Source: Saprospiraceae bacterium
GTDB lineage: Bacteria; Bacteroidota; Bacteroidia; Chitinophagales; Saprospiraceae
Direction: 5' to 3'
NCBI GenBank assembly: GCA_029263015.1
Contig: JAJCYI010000048.1
Span: forward strand, 1-40,129
DNA: 40,129 nucleotides
Part shown: piece by piece, positions 16,282-24,902 of the stretch
How the letters are laid out: each line of letters starts with the position of its first letter
Numbering within the stretch: the first letter of the stretch is position 1
Position numbers and translations under genes: made by a program
Notes under the pieces: generated by a model
What the model was told of the DNA's origin: nothing
Databases searched by the model: none
Seen by the model: only the letters and a program-made list of their open reading frames with translations

Positions 16282-18810
16282 TCACTCCTCAAAGCACCCT
16301 TTCACCCGCTCATCAATTGCCCTTGCTGACGGGGCGGCCTTCTTTCCATTTTCCCTGCCTTCTTCAATGGCTTCGATGCGTGCCAGCAAATCTTCCAAGT
16401 GGTATTTGGATATTTTATCTGAATGCTTGCGCTTGCCTTTTGAAAGTTGGGATTCCAATTCTTCCAATGTGCCCATCGCCAATGCTTTGATATCAGACTG
16501 ACTATACTGGCTGCCTGAAAGTTGGAGTAGGTCGCCCATTTTATCAATATAGGCCCGCTGCAAATTCCGGCGGTATGGGTCAATGCTCCGGCCTGATCCT
16601 ATTTCTGCAAATACACTTTTTCTAATATCATCAAAAAGGGAAGCTGCCGGGTAAGCGGCATTGCCGTGGAGGGCTTCGTTTTCCATCATACGGTTCAAAC
16701 GATCACCCCTGAACAGGAGGCCAAGCGCATAATTTTGCACCCTGAGTACTTGTGACAGCGCCCCGGTACTGCCAATCCTCGATTGTATTTCTGTATCAAT
16801 TAACCAGCTCGGTGTTTTGAAAATCTGGTCATTTACAAATCGAACCGCCGCCGCTTGCCTTTCTTTTGAAACATTGGTGTAAACAGGTCCTTCCTCGTCA
16901 GCCGTTTTATCATATTCATAAATACCGCCCACATTATTGGCAACATGCCTCGTGTAACGGCGCAACTGCCCTACCACATTATTATGTAGCTCTCTCAATT
17001 CAGAATAATCCTCACCGTCCTCCGAAGACCATTCGATCAAATTATCCATGATGCGCTTGAGGTTGGCAATGCCAAGCATACTCGCCTCAATGGCGTCACT
17101 GCCAATGTCCTCCGTTTGGGCGCTGGGGTCGAGTACCCTGCCCTGCTGCTGCCCAAAACGGTAATATGGATTGCCTGCCCGCTCCAGGATCATTTTGTTG
17201 AGGGTTTCTTTTTCTTCCTCCACCCCTCCTGCGTCGGCGAAATATTGATAACCATAAGTAATGGCCCACTTATCATAAGGCCCTATTTTAGGATAAAGTC
17301 CAGCCCCTTTATCTTCTGGCTGCGCCACATAATTAAATCGGGCATAATCCATAATGGAAGGGGATACCCCCATGCGCTGCACAAAGCCTGGCGAACGCAA
17401 CGAATCCACGGGGTACGCACAGCTCGACCCCATATTGTGCGGCAGGCCGAGGGTGTGGCCGACCTCGTGGGCAGCCACAAAACGAATCAGTTCACCCATC
17501 AGCTCTTGTTTGAATTTTAATTTTTGAGCATCAGGATTTACAGCCGCAGTTTGAATTAAAAACCAATTGCGGAGCAGTCTCATCACATTGTGATACCAGA
17601 TAATGTCACTCTCAAGAATTTCACCAGTACGAGGATCATGGACATGAGGGCCCATCGCGTTTTGAATATCAGTAGCCACATATCGGATCACAGAATTCCG
17701 AACATCCTCAGGGCTCCAATCAGGATCTTCCTCTTTGCTGGGAGCATCTTTGGCAATGATCGCATTCTTAAAACCCGCTTTTTCAAACGCACTTTGCCAG
17801 TCCTCCACCCCTTTTTTCAAGTATGGTCGCCACTCGTCTGGCGTGCCGGGATCAATATAATAGACGATGGGTTTTACAGGCTCTACCAATTCACCCCGAT
17901 TGTAAGCTGCAACATCTTTTGGCTCTAACCGCCAACGAGTGATATACCTTTTGCGGGACGCTTTATGCTCATCTGCTCCATTTCCGTAATCCAACTGGCT
18001 GAATGAAAAATAACTGACCCGGCTATCATACATCCGCGGGCGCATGGGTTCATCTGGCAACAAAATGAAAGATTGATTCATGCCAATCGAAAGTGTACCC
18101 GTGACCCTGTTATCAGGTAGCTTATCGCCGCGGTAGGTCAGTACATGCCTCACTTCCACATTTTTAGGGAAAGATTGCATATTATCAATAAAACTACGTT
18201 TGGCATCCAACCCTTTGATAGAGAACGTCTTACGCTGTCTACTTGAAAGTGCTCCTATCATGGGTATGTCAGTAGTAAAAAAACTTCCAGGATCGAACAC
18301 AATGGCCGTGCTGTCTTCATTGTAACAGGATAATTTGAAGCTCGCCACCACCGGCTCGAAGTTGTTGTTTTTCACCGAAAGGGAGATGGGTTTGTCCTCG
18401 TCGGCCACGCTGTTGTACGACACGGAACGGAGGAGCACATTCTTGTCTTTCAACTGCCAGCGCACCACTTGCTGTGGGCGGCTCTTCATTCCCGCTCCTC
18501 CAAAATTGAGGCCTTTCACATGGCCGGAGATACGACTCACGACCAGGATTTCTTTTTCCAATAAAGAATTTGGTATTTCAAAATAGTACTTGTCTTTCAC
18601 CTTGTGAACCGTGAACAAGCCCTCATCACTGATGGCTTCGTCGGTGATGATGTCGGTGTACGATTTCTCTTTTCCTTTTTTATCCTTCTCTGATTTTTCC
18701 CCTTTTTCTTCTTTAGGTTCATCACCCTTGTCTTTTTCCTGTGCAAAAACAGGCACGGTAAAAAAGATAAAAGCGAACAGGGCCAATAGTAAAATTTGTG
18801 ATTTGCTCAT
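16282..18810 (-). CDS. Large zinc-dependent metalloprotease (DUF5117/DUF5118 type)
   Basis: An 842-aa secreted protein. I chose ATG 18808-18810 (MSKSQILLLALFAFIFFTVPVFAQ, a signal peptide), because the extension to 18897 is translation of a repeated 44-bp leader. A Lys/Glu-rich linker (residues ~25-55) precedes strand-rich DUF5118/DUF5117-like regions (~60-400). The zincin motif HEVGHTLGLPHN gives His448, Glu449, His452 and His458, with a Met-turn candidate SPSIMDY downstream. A helical C-terminal region (~560-840) follows. No T9SS tail is present, so it probably works in the periplasm or at the cell surface. Proteolysis is predicted from the motif; the substrate is unknown. Confidence 0.93.
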   Translation of the reverse strand: MSKSQILLLALFAFIFFTVPVFAQEKDKGDEPKEEKGEKSEKDKKGKEKSYTDIITDEAISDEGLFTVHKVKDKYYFEIPNSLLEKEILVVSRISGHVKGLNFGGAGMKSRPQQVVRWQLKDKNVLLRSVSYNSVADEDKPISLSVKNNNFEPVVASFKLSCYNEDSTAIVFDPGSFFTTDIPMIGALSSRQRKTFSIKGLDAKRSFIDNMQSFPKNVEVRHVLTYRGDKLPDNRVTGTLSIGMNQSFILLPDEPMRPRMYDSRVSYFSFSQLDYGNGADEHKASRKRYITRWRLEPKDVAAYNRGELVEPVKPIVYYIDPGTPDEWRPYLKKGVEDWQSAFEKAGFKNAIIAKDAPSKEEDPDWSPEDVRNSVIRYVATDIQNAMGPHVHDPRTGEILESDIIWYHNVMRLLRNWFLIQTAAVNPDAQKLKFKQELMGELIRFVAAHEVGHTLGLPHNMGSSCAYPVDSLRSPGFVQRMGVSPSIMDYARFNYVAQPEDKGAGLYPKIGPYDKWAITYGYQYFADAGGVEEEKETLNKMILERAGNPYYRFGQQQGRVLDPSAQTEDIGSDAIEASMLGIANLKRIMDNLIEWSSEDGEDYSELRELHNNVVGQLRRYTRHVANNVGGIYEYDKTADEEGPVYTNVSKERQAAAVRFVNDQIFKTPSWLIDTEIQSRIGSTGALSQVLRVQNYALGLLFRGDRLNRMMENEALHGNAAYPAASLFDDIRKSVFAEIGSGRSIDPYRRNLQRAYIDKMGDLLQLSGSQYSQSDIKALAMGTLEELESQLSKGKRKHSDKISKYHLEDLLARIEAIEEGRENGKKAAPSARAIDERVKGCFEE

Positions 18811-18846
18811 ATTTTGTTTTTTTATGAAATCAATAAAAGCTGATTT

Positions 18847-18890
18847 GAAATTGGGGCTGAAATTAGGGAAATGGATGGAATTGGAGAAAT
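18847..18890. repeat. 44-bp leader repeat, copy 1
   Basis: Identical to 20018-20061. It lies 37 bp upstream of the metalloprotease start in the transcribed leader or promoter region. In the gene sense it is pyrimidine-rich (CCATCCATTTCCCTAATTTC). Confidence 0.88.
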
Positions 18891-18969
18891 TGGCCATGGG
18901 TTTTAAAACAGTTTTTGGCAGCGGTAAAAATTACGCGACATGCATTGGGTTTCAAAGCGCTGTCCCGAA

Positions 18970-19034
18970 AGCCTAACGTTCCTTCCAAAAGGGCGGGAAT
19001 TAAATTCCCGCCCTTTTGGAAGGAACGTTAGGCT
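18970..19034. repeat. 65-bp near-perfect palindrome (32-bp arms, 1-nt centre)
   Basis: Arms 18970-19001 and 19003-19034 are perfect complements around a single A at 19002 (core GGGCGGGAATT). It lies between two minus-strand genes, downstream of the T9SS gene and upstream of the metalloprotease leader. It would give an extremely stable hairpin or cruciform. The T-run expected of an intrinsic terminator is missing. Confidence 0.93.
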
Positions 19035-19133
19035 GGATCCGACTATCTTGTACCATTTAAATCACGTCGAAATTACCATTACCTAAAAATCAAAGTGCCC
19101 GCTACGAGGCTCAGCAGCAGCAAGATAGCCTTG

Positions 19134-20012
19134 CTATTGCTTTATGAATTTAAAAAAATAAAATTCTTCTTTTACCCAAATCTTTCCAATATAAAACCCT
19201 GGCAATAAATTGTTTACATTGAAATTACCATTCAATAAATCATAGGTTGAGACATTTCCCCCAATGTCATAGATCAAGACCGAGGCGTTGTTTTTTGCGG
19301 GGGAAGGAAGGTCTAAATTTAATTGGTCTGCCACTGGGTTGGGAAAAGGAAATAATTCAATCGGCGCTATCGGTTCATTGAAAATAGCGGTAGGGCCTAT
19401 AAAAATGCAATATTGGGTGTCTAATGAAACCATTCCAATTTCATCATCTTTATAACACTGAAGGTACATATACAGGCCATCAACATTGCCAACAAACCAC
19501 CATTCAAAAAAACCGCGCTCAGGTCCCATTCGGTCATAAAACAAAGTAGAAAAAGTAGAATCAATAGCGGCAAGATGATACCTCTCAACTGCATTGTTAT
19601 TGAAAAAAACAGTATCCACCAACTCCACAACAAGAGAATCATCGCCATAAAATTCTGGAAATACAACATACTCCCCCACTTCGAATTCATTGCGAAACAA
19701 AAAGTCAAATTGTACTTCACTTGAATACTTGTTCAATCTAAAAATGCTATCACTTGATTGATAAATGAAATGATCAGATTCCCAAACATTATCGTTTGTA
19801 TTGGATTGGAGTTTTAAATGGATTTTTTTGCAAAGTTTATTTTCGACCAATGTGTCGCCAACATACTCAGCCTCCGCATCCCCCAAACCCAAGCCCCATA
19901 TAAAGCCAGCATAAAAGTAGTTCCACTCTGCCCCTGGCGGAGCAAACTCAGTTTGGCCAAAGCCATAAGATTGAAGAAAAAATGCGATCAGGAAAATGGT
20001 TGTTTTTTTCAT
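19134..20012 (-). CDS. Secreted T9SS protein, paralog of 5141-5998
   Basis: A 292-aa protein with signal peptide MKKTTIFLIAFFLQSYGFGQ followed by TEFAPPGAEWNYFYAGF, the same opening as its paralog at 5141-5998. The C-terminal ~70 residues form a T9SS type A domain (LFPFPNPVADQLNLDL, SVLIYDIGGNVSTYD, LLPGFYIGKIWVKEE). The central ~190 residues are strand-rich with many acidic and aromatic residues (SDSIFRLNKYSSEVQFDFLF) and match no domain I know. Both proteins also share a QSxDSIxR stretch near residue 90-100. A small family of secreted surface proteins of unknown role is likely. The gene starts 6 bp after the second copy of the 44-bp leader repeat. Confidence 0.9.
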   Translation of the reverse strand: MKKTTIFLIAFFLQSYGFGQTEFAPPGAEWNYFYAGFIWGLGLGDAEAEYVGDTLVENKLCKKIHLKLQSNTNDNVWESDHFIYQSSDSIFRLNKYSSEVQFDFLFRNEFEVGEYVVFPEFYGDDSLVVELVDTVFFNNNAVERYHLAAIDSTFSTLFYDRMGPERGFFEWWFVGNVDGLYMYLQCYKDDEIGMVSLDTQYCIFIGPTAIFNEPIAPIELFPFPNPVADQLNLDLPSPAKNNASVLIYDIGGNVSTYDLLNGNFNVNNLLPGFYIGKIWVKEEFYFFKFIKQ

Positions 20013-20017
20013 GGTTG

Positions 20018-20061
20018 GAAATTGGGGCTGAAATTAGGGAAATGGATGGAATTGGAGAAAT
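20018..20061. repeat. 44-bp leader repeat, copy 2
   Basis: Identical to 18847-18890 but only 6 bp from the start codon of the T9SS gene, so it covers the ribosome-binding region. Confidence 0.88.
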
Positions 20062-20207
20062 GTGCTTTAAAGTGTTACTTTTTTCCAAATACCCATTTTG
20101 TGTGAAATCATATTTTTATAGAAGGAAAATTGACTTTTAAATTTTGTCGGCAAATCATTTCGCAGGACGACCTTGCAATGCTGCAAAACTCATTAAAATC
20201 AATTTTT

Positions 20208-22100
20208 ATGAAAAAATCAATCTTATTCCTTTGCCTGTTTTTGGGCATTTCTACCCACCTTTTTTCTCAACGCACCATTACCGGCACCATTACAGAAGCT
20301 ACATCAGGCCTTCCTCTCCCCGGCACCCACGTGATGTACGCATACAAGAATTTGGGAACTGTCGCCGACACACTCGGGCAATACCAGATTAAATGGGACA
20401 GTAAAAAAGGGGAGCTGATATTTAGATTTCCAGGATGCGAAACGAAAATTCTGACACCTGGCAAAATTGATACGCTCAATGTCGTACTGACCTTTGATAA
20501 AGCCTTGGTGCAATACGATACGGTTATCACTTTTGATCCAGAAACTTATGAAGAACAGATCCAGGTCGTCAAGAATGACAGGTATCTTCAAGAAGTATTG
20601 GGAAATTATGTTCCCAAAAAAACAGTGCCTCCGTACAATCAATACACACACCCTGAATGGAACACCGAAGACTACTCCCCTATCGTCGAAAACAATGAAA
20701 AAGATCCTTTCAATGACCCGCTTTCCACCTTTTCGATTGATGTGGACAATGCCTCTTACAGCAATGTGCGTCGCTTTTTAAACCAGCGCAAAAAGCCACC
20801 AATTGATGCTGTTCGCATTGAAGAGATGATAAATTATTTTGATTACGACTACCCCCAGCCCAAAGGGAAACACCCTTTTTCCATCACTACTGAACGCTCC
20901 GCCTGTCCGTGGAACGAAGACCGCCAATTGCTGCTCATCGGGTTGCAAGGCAAAAAAGTAGCGTATGAAAAACTCCCGTCTGCCAACCTCGTTTTTCTGT
21001 TGGATGTATCGGGTTCGATGCAGGCTTCAAACAAGTTGCCGCTGGTGAAATCTGCCATGACGCTGCTGGTAAACCAGTTAAGGGAACAGGACAAGGTAGC
21101 CATCGTCGTATATGCGGGAGCAGCAGGTTTGGTCTTGCCACCAACTTCTATCGCTGATAAAGCAGCTATCCTTGCTGCCATCGAAAACTTGAGGGCGGGT
21201 GGTTCTACCGCAGGCGGAAAGGGTATCGTCTTGGCCTATAAAACAGCTAAAGATCATTTCATCAAGGGGGGCAACAACCGGGTCATTCTCGCTACAGACG
21301 GGGATTTCAATATCGGGGTTTCGAGCGATGCGAAGCTGACAAGGCTCATTGAAGAAAAGCGTAAGGAAAACATCTTCCTGACCGTGCTGGGTTTCGGCAT
21401 GGGCAATCTCAAAGACAACAAATTGGAAATACTAGCCGACAAAGGCAATGGGAATTATGCCTATATTGACCAGCTGTCCGAAGCTAAAAAGGTATTCGTC
21501 CAAGAACTCACAGCTAACCTGTTCACCATTGCAAAAGATGTAAAAATCCAAGTGGAGTTCAATCCTCAATTCGTAGAGTCCTATCGGCTTGTAGGATACG
21601 AAAACCGCCTTTTGAACAAAGAAGATTTCAACGACGACACCAAAGACGCAGGTGAACTAGGTGCTGGCCACCAGGTAACTGCTCTTTACGAACTGACCAT
21701 CCGGCCAAAAAAGGACGCCTCCCCTACCCCCTCTGACAAGTCCGTTGGGCTACTCCGCTTCCAGCGCTACGCCCTAACCAATGATGCTTTAAAAAGTGGC
21801 GACCTCGCCCATATCCAACTCCGCTATAAACCTGTCGACAGCGAACATAGCGAATTGATTTCACAATCCATTTCCAATAAAAAGAACCTACCCAACAAGG
21901 TGTCGGACAGCTTTCGGTTGGCAACCGCCGTTGCTGGTTTCGGGTTGATTCTGAGAAATTCAGATTCCAACAAAAACATGGATGTTGAAAAAGTAAAAGA
22001 ACTTGCGGGCAATGCGAAAAACGACCCTTATGGCTATCGAAAGGAATTGGTAGAGATGGTGGATAAATGGGCCGTACTGGATTTGGCGGCGGATAAATAA
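20208..22100 (+). CDS. VWA domain protein with DUF3520 C-terminus (YfbK-like)
   Basis: A 630-aa protein from ATG 20208 (signal MKKSILFLCLFLGISTHLFS). Residues ~21-100 form a carboxypeptidase-D regulatory-like fold (RTITGTITEATSGLPLPGTH...GQYQIKW), common in Bacteroidota surface proteins. Residues ~170-255 match the YfbK N-terminal region (DPLSTFSIDVDNASYSNVRRFLNQ). A von Willebrand factor A domain follows from ~258, with the MIDAS motif LLDVSGSM (D266-S270), and ATDGDFNIGV later. The last ~180 residues are DUF3520-like. VWA domains bind partners through a metal ion, so it probably acts as a periplasmic adhesion or assembly factor. The ORF extension to 20130 lacks a signal and was rejected. 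Confidence 0.93.
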   Translation: MKKSILFLCLFLGISTHLFSQRTITGTITEATSGLPLPGTHVMYAYKNLGTVADTLGQYQIKWDSKKGELIFRFPGCETKILTPGKIDTLNVVLTFDKALVQYDTVITFDPETYEEQIQVVKNDRYLQEVLGNYVPKKTVPPYNQYTHPEWNTEDYSPIVENNEKDPFNDPLSTFSIDVDNASYSNVRRFLNQRKKPPIDAVRIEEMINYFDYDYPQPKGKHPFSITTERSACPWNEDRQLLLIGLQGKKVAYEKLPSANLVFLLDVSGSMQASNKLPLVKSAMTLLVNQLREQDKVAIVVYAGAAGLVLPPTSIADKAAILAAIENLRAGGSTAGGKGIVLAYKTAKDHFIKGGNNRVILATDGDFNIGVSSDAKLTRLIEEKRKENIFLTVLGFGMGNLKDNKLEILADKGNGNYAYIDQLSEAKKVFVQELTANLFTIAKDVKIQVEFNPQFVESYRLVGYENRLLNKEDFNDDTKDAGELGAGHQVTALYELTIRPKKDASPTPSDKSVGLLRFQRYALTNDALKSGDLAHIQLRYKPVDSEHSELISQSISNKKNLPNKVSDSFRLATAVAGFGLILRNSDSNKNMDVEKVKELAGNAKNDPYGYRKELVEMVDKWAVLDLAADK

Positions 22101-22105
22101 ACATT

Positions 22106-22168
22106 GAACGCGGAGATGCAGAGGCGCGGAGTTTGTTTTATTCTTAGCGTCTCCGCACCTCTGCGTTC
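22106..22168. repeat. Imperfect palindrome related to 16218-16277
   Basis: GAACGCGGAGATGCAGAGG... pairs imperfectly with the complement of 22147-22168 (GCGTCTCCGCACCTCTGCGT). It sits between the convergent stops at 22100 and 22211, the same kind of position as its relative at 16218-16277. Confidence 0.78.
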
Positions 22169-22210
22169 ACCGCTCGATTTCGAACAGAAGCCGTGGGTGC
22201 CATATTGGTT

Positions 22211-23938
22211 TTACAAATCCCCCCTCTTCAATTCCCGCACTGCATAATCGGTTGCCCTTGCCGTCAGTGCCATATAGGTCAGGGAAGGGTTCTGGCAGGC
22301 AGACGAAGTCATACAGGCACCATCCGTCACAAATACATTTGGTGCAGCCCACATTTGATTCCATTTATTGAGGGCGGAAGTTTTAGGATCTTTGCCCATC
22401 CGGCAAGTGCCCATTTCATGGATGCAGTGGCCAGGCGGCGTTGTTGCCAGATCATCAAACGGCGTAATATCCTGATAACCAGTAGCTTCAAGCATTTCAT
22501 GGGAAGTCAGCATGATGTCCTCTCGCATCGCAAGTTCATTTTCTTTAAACTCGCAATCCACCTTTAAGATAGGCAGCCCCCACTGGTCGATCTTGTTGGT
22601 GTTCAAACTCACCTTATTTTCATAATGAGGCAACATCTCTCCCCAACCTCCCAACCAGATACTCCACTCGCCGGGGTGCATCAGCTCATCCTTGAGTGCC
22701 TTGCCCATACCCGGTTTCCACATTCCCCTACCCCATCCGCTGCGGGAGCAACTGCCTTGAAAGCCATACCCGCGGACAAAATTTTGGTGTTGATCTTTGC
22801 CGGGCAAGTTGCGGAAGCGGGGCACATAAATCCCATTTGGCCGCCGCCCTTTATAGTATCTGTCATTGAAGCCATCATATTTACCCGTGGCCCCCACTTC
22901 ATAATGGTGATCCATCAGGTAATGCCCGATCACGCCACTATCATTGCCAAAGCCATTGGGGAAACGATCTGAAACAGAATTCAACAAAATAGATGCAGTC
23001 CCCAAAGTGCTGGCGTTCAGGAAGATCACTTTTGCAAAATACTCCTCTGTCTGGTTTGAATGCCGGTCAATGATGCGGACTCCCTTTGCCCGTTGTTTTT
23101 CATGATCAAAAATGACTTCACTGACAATGGCATCGGTGCGTATAGTTAGATTTCCCGTCTGTGCAGCCGCTGGCAAAGTTGCTGAATTGGAACTGAAATA
23201 CGCGCCATATGGACATCCATTATGGCAGCGGTTGCGGTTCTGGCATTTACCCCTTCCCAGCGCCAACTGCACTGCCGTTGGCTGGGTCAAGTGCGCTGCC
23301 CGGCTGATAATCATTCGGCGATCGTCCCAGTTTTCCTTGATCTTCTCTGAAGTATGTTGCTCCACGCAATTCATTTCATTGGGAGGTTGGAAAATCCCAT
23401 CGGGCAGTTGTGCAAGGTTTTCTTTCGATCCCGTTATCCCCGCAAAGGTTTCCACATGGTCGTACCAACGCGCCAAATCTTTATAGCGGATGGGCCAGTC
23501 CACCCCGTGCCCATCGCGAACATTGCTTTCGAAATCCATTTCGCTCCAGCGGTAAGTCTGCCTGTGCCACATCAACGAACGCCCACCAAGTTGATACCCC
23601 CGTAGCCAGTTAAATGATTTTTCTTCTTCGTAGGGGTGGTCAATGTCGTCCACCCAGAAATCAGTATTGTCTTCCAGGAAAGCATAACATTGGCTTTGGA
23701 TAGGGTGCCTTTTGGCTACGTCTGGATGGATTTTACCGCGGTACTTCCTATCCCAGGGATTGTTGTTCATTCCAGTGTAATCCTTTATGTGCTCGACATT
23801 CCGGCCTCTTTCGAGCAGTAATACTTTAAGGCCCTTTTCGGTGAGTTCCTTCGCTGCCCATCCGCCTGAGATACCACTACCAACGACAATGGCATCGTAA
23901 GTTCGGGATTGTTGGGCTTTTCCGTTTATGTTGGACAT
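22211..23938 (-). CDS. GMC family FAD-dependent oxidoreductase
   Basis: A 575-aa flavoprotein. The N-terminal Rossmann motif is YDAIVVGSGISGGWAAKEL (residues ~14-32), followed by LLLERG. The glucose-methanol-choline signatures are GGRSLMWHRQTYR, NRCHNGCPYGAYFSSN and, near the end, HEMGTCRMG and the C-terminal VTDGACMTSSACQNPSLTYMAL. Members oxidise alcohols or sugars; this subgroup in Bacteroidota often pairs with a gluconate 2-dehydrogenase subunit 3-like protein, which is absent here. No Tat or Sec signal is evident at the N-terminus (MSNINGKAQQSRT). It follows the dimethylargininase gene by 43 bp on the same strand and may share its transcript. Substrate unknown. Confidence 0.94.
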   Translation of the reverse strand: MSNINGKAQQSRTYDAIVVGSGISGGWAAKELTEKGLKVLLLERGRNVEHIKDYTGMNNNPWDRKYRGKIHPDVAKRHPIQSQCYAFLEDNTDFWVDDIDHPYEEEKSFNWLRGYQLGGRSLMWHRQTYRWSEMDFESNVRDGHGVDWPIRYKDLARWYDHVETFAGITGSKENLAQLPDGIFQPPNEMNCVEQHTSEKIKENWDDRRMIISRAAHLTQPTAVQLALGRGKCQNRNRCHNGCPYGAYFSSNSATLPAAAQTGNLTIRTDAIVSEVIFDHEKQRAKGVRIIDRHSNQTEEYFAKVIFLNASTLGTASILLNSVSDRFPNGFGNDSGVIGHYLMDHHYEVGATGKYDGFNDRYYKGRRPNGIYVPRFRNLPGKDQHQNFVRGYGFQGSCSRSGWGRGMWKPGMGKALKDELMHPGEWSIWLGGWGEMLPHYENKVSLNTNKIDQWGLPILKVDCEFKENELAMREDIMLTSHEMLEATGYQDITPFDDLATTPPGHCIHEMGTCRMGKDPKTSALNKWNQMWAAPNVFVTDGACMTSSACQNPSLTYMALTARATDYAVRELKRGDL

Positions 23939-23981
23939 CTGTTTTTGAATATTAATTGATGATTTATTTTCGCTGGTTTTA

Positions 23982-24740
23982 TCAGAAAACTATGCTGCAA
24001 CAAGTCACCCCGCCCTCCCCTTTTATCACTTCCGAGGTGTCCACCAACAGCAGTTCAATTCCAGCTTCCGCCAAATACATCGCCGTGACAAGGTACTCGA
24101 CGGGGAAAATCACCACACCATCAATGAGCAGGGCATTGGCCGCACCAGGTTCGTCGGGGTCGGTCTCTATTATCCTGAACTGATCGAAAATGGACGCGTC
24201 AATCCATTGGGGATTTAACAAAACAGTATCGTCGGCCACCTGTGTTACCGCTGACTTCAAATGCAAACAGCCCGCAACCTCAATCACCTCGACCGAAAAC
24301 CCAAAAGGCTCAACGATCGCCTGCATTTGGTCTATTCCCTCTTGATTGCTCCGACTAGAGCGACCAACCCAAATCTGCTTCCCAATCACCAGCACATCTC
24401 CCCCATCGAGCGTGCCAGATGGTAATATGAAATACAACGGGCGATGCGGCCCAAGCACCTCCACCAATCCTTGGACCTCCTGTTTCCGGCTAACAGCTCC
24501 AGGATTTGTGAGGATGGCCAGTTCTTCCATCACAATGGCGCAGTCCTCCACAAAAACACTGTCGGGCAGTTCGGGCGCAGCACCCGCCTGGATAACCTGG
24601 CAACCGAGTTTCTGCAATGCTTTCTCATATTCGGCGTGCTGGCTGGCAGCCAACTCAACATCAATGGGATCACGGGCAAGATGGGTGAGTTCGCATTCGG
24701 CCATTTTGGGGCTGACGGGGCGGGTGATGGCGATGGGCAT
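23982..24740 (-). CDS. ddaH: Dimethylargininase (NG,NG-dimethylarginine dimethylaminohydrolase)
   Basis: A 252-aa protein of the guanidino-group modifying superfamily. Diagnostic sites are present: SVFVEDCAIV (Asp66), LDGGDVL (Asp112), RSSRSN (Arg130), catalytic His160 in GCLHLKSAV, and catalytic Cys247/248 in GGVTCCSI near the C-terminus. DDAH hydrolyses methylated arginines to citrulline and methylamines. Arginine deiminases share the fold, but the short length and TCCS ending favour DDAH. It is cytosolic, with no signal. It probably leads a two-gene unit with the GMC gene. The leader next to its start consists of TTGAGTT-type repeats. Confidence 0.92.
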   Translation of the reverse strand: MPIAITRPVSPKMAECELTHLARDPIDVELAASQHAEYEKALQKLGCQVIQAGAAPELPDSVFVEDCAIVMEELAILTNPGAVSRKQEVQGLVEVLGPHRPLYFILPSGTLDGGDVLVIGKQIWVGRSSRSNQEGIDQMQAIVEPFGFSVEVIEVAGCLHLKSAVTQVADDTVLLNPQWIDASIFDQFRIIETDPDEPGAANALLIDGVVIFPVEYLVTAMYLAEAGIELLLVDTSEVIKGEGGVTCCSIVF

Positions 24741-24742
24741 GT

Positions 24743-24781
24743 GTTGAGTTATTGAGTTGTTGAGTTTTGAGTTTTGAGTTG
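24743..24781. repeat. Imperfect tandem TTGAGTT repeats in the ddaH leader
   Basis: Five spaced copies of TTGAGTT occur in about 39 bp, ending 3 bp before the ddaH start on the minus strand. The mRNA leader would be an unstructured AACTCAA series. Copy-number change would alter leader length. Confidence 0.7.
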
Positions 24782-24879
24782 TTTCAAAATTACTGGTAAA
24801 AGTATCAATTGCAACTGAACAAACTATAAGTTACCAAAATAGCGGGTCTCTCATTTTTTAATATTCAAACTAAAACCCG

Positions 24880-24887
24880 TAACTTCG
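24880..24887 (+). promoter_or_regulatory. Candidate -7 element for the second Uma2 gene
   Basis: TAACTTCG differs by one base from TAnnTTTG and lies 15-22 nt before the ATG, implying a short leader. No clear -33 element is seen. Confidence 0.33.
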
Positions 24888-24902
24888 TAAAAATCATTTT
24901 AG

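Noticed and set aside
18811-18897. Extension of the metalloprotease to 18897
   Set aside because: It encodes the repeated 44-bp leader; the signal peptide starts at 18810.
19078-19140. Short hydrophobic frame (KAILLLLSLVAGTLIF) after the T9SS gene
   Set aside because: It has a stop right before it and no start codon; possibly a remnant of a small membrane peptide but too short to call.
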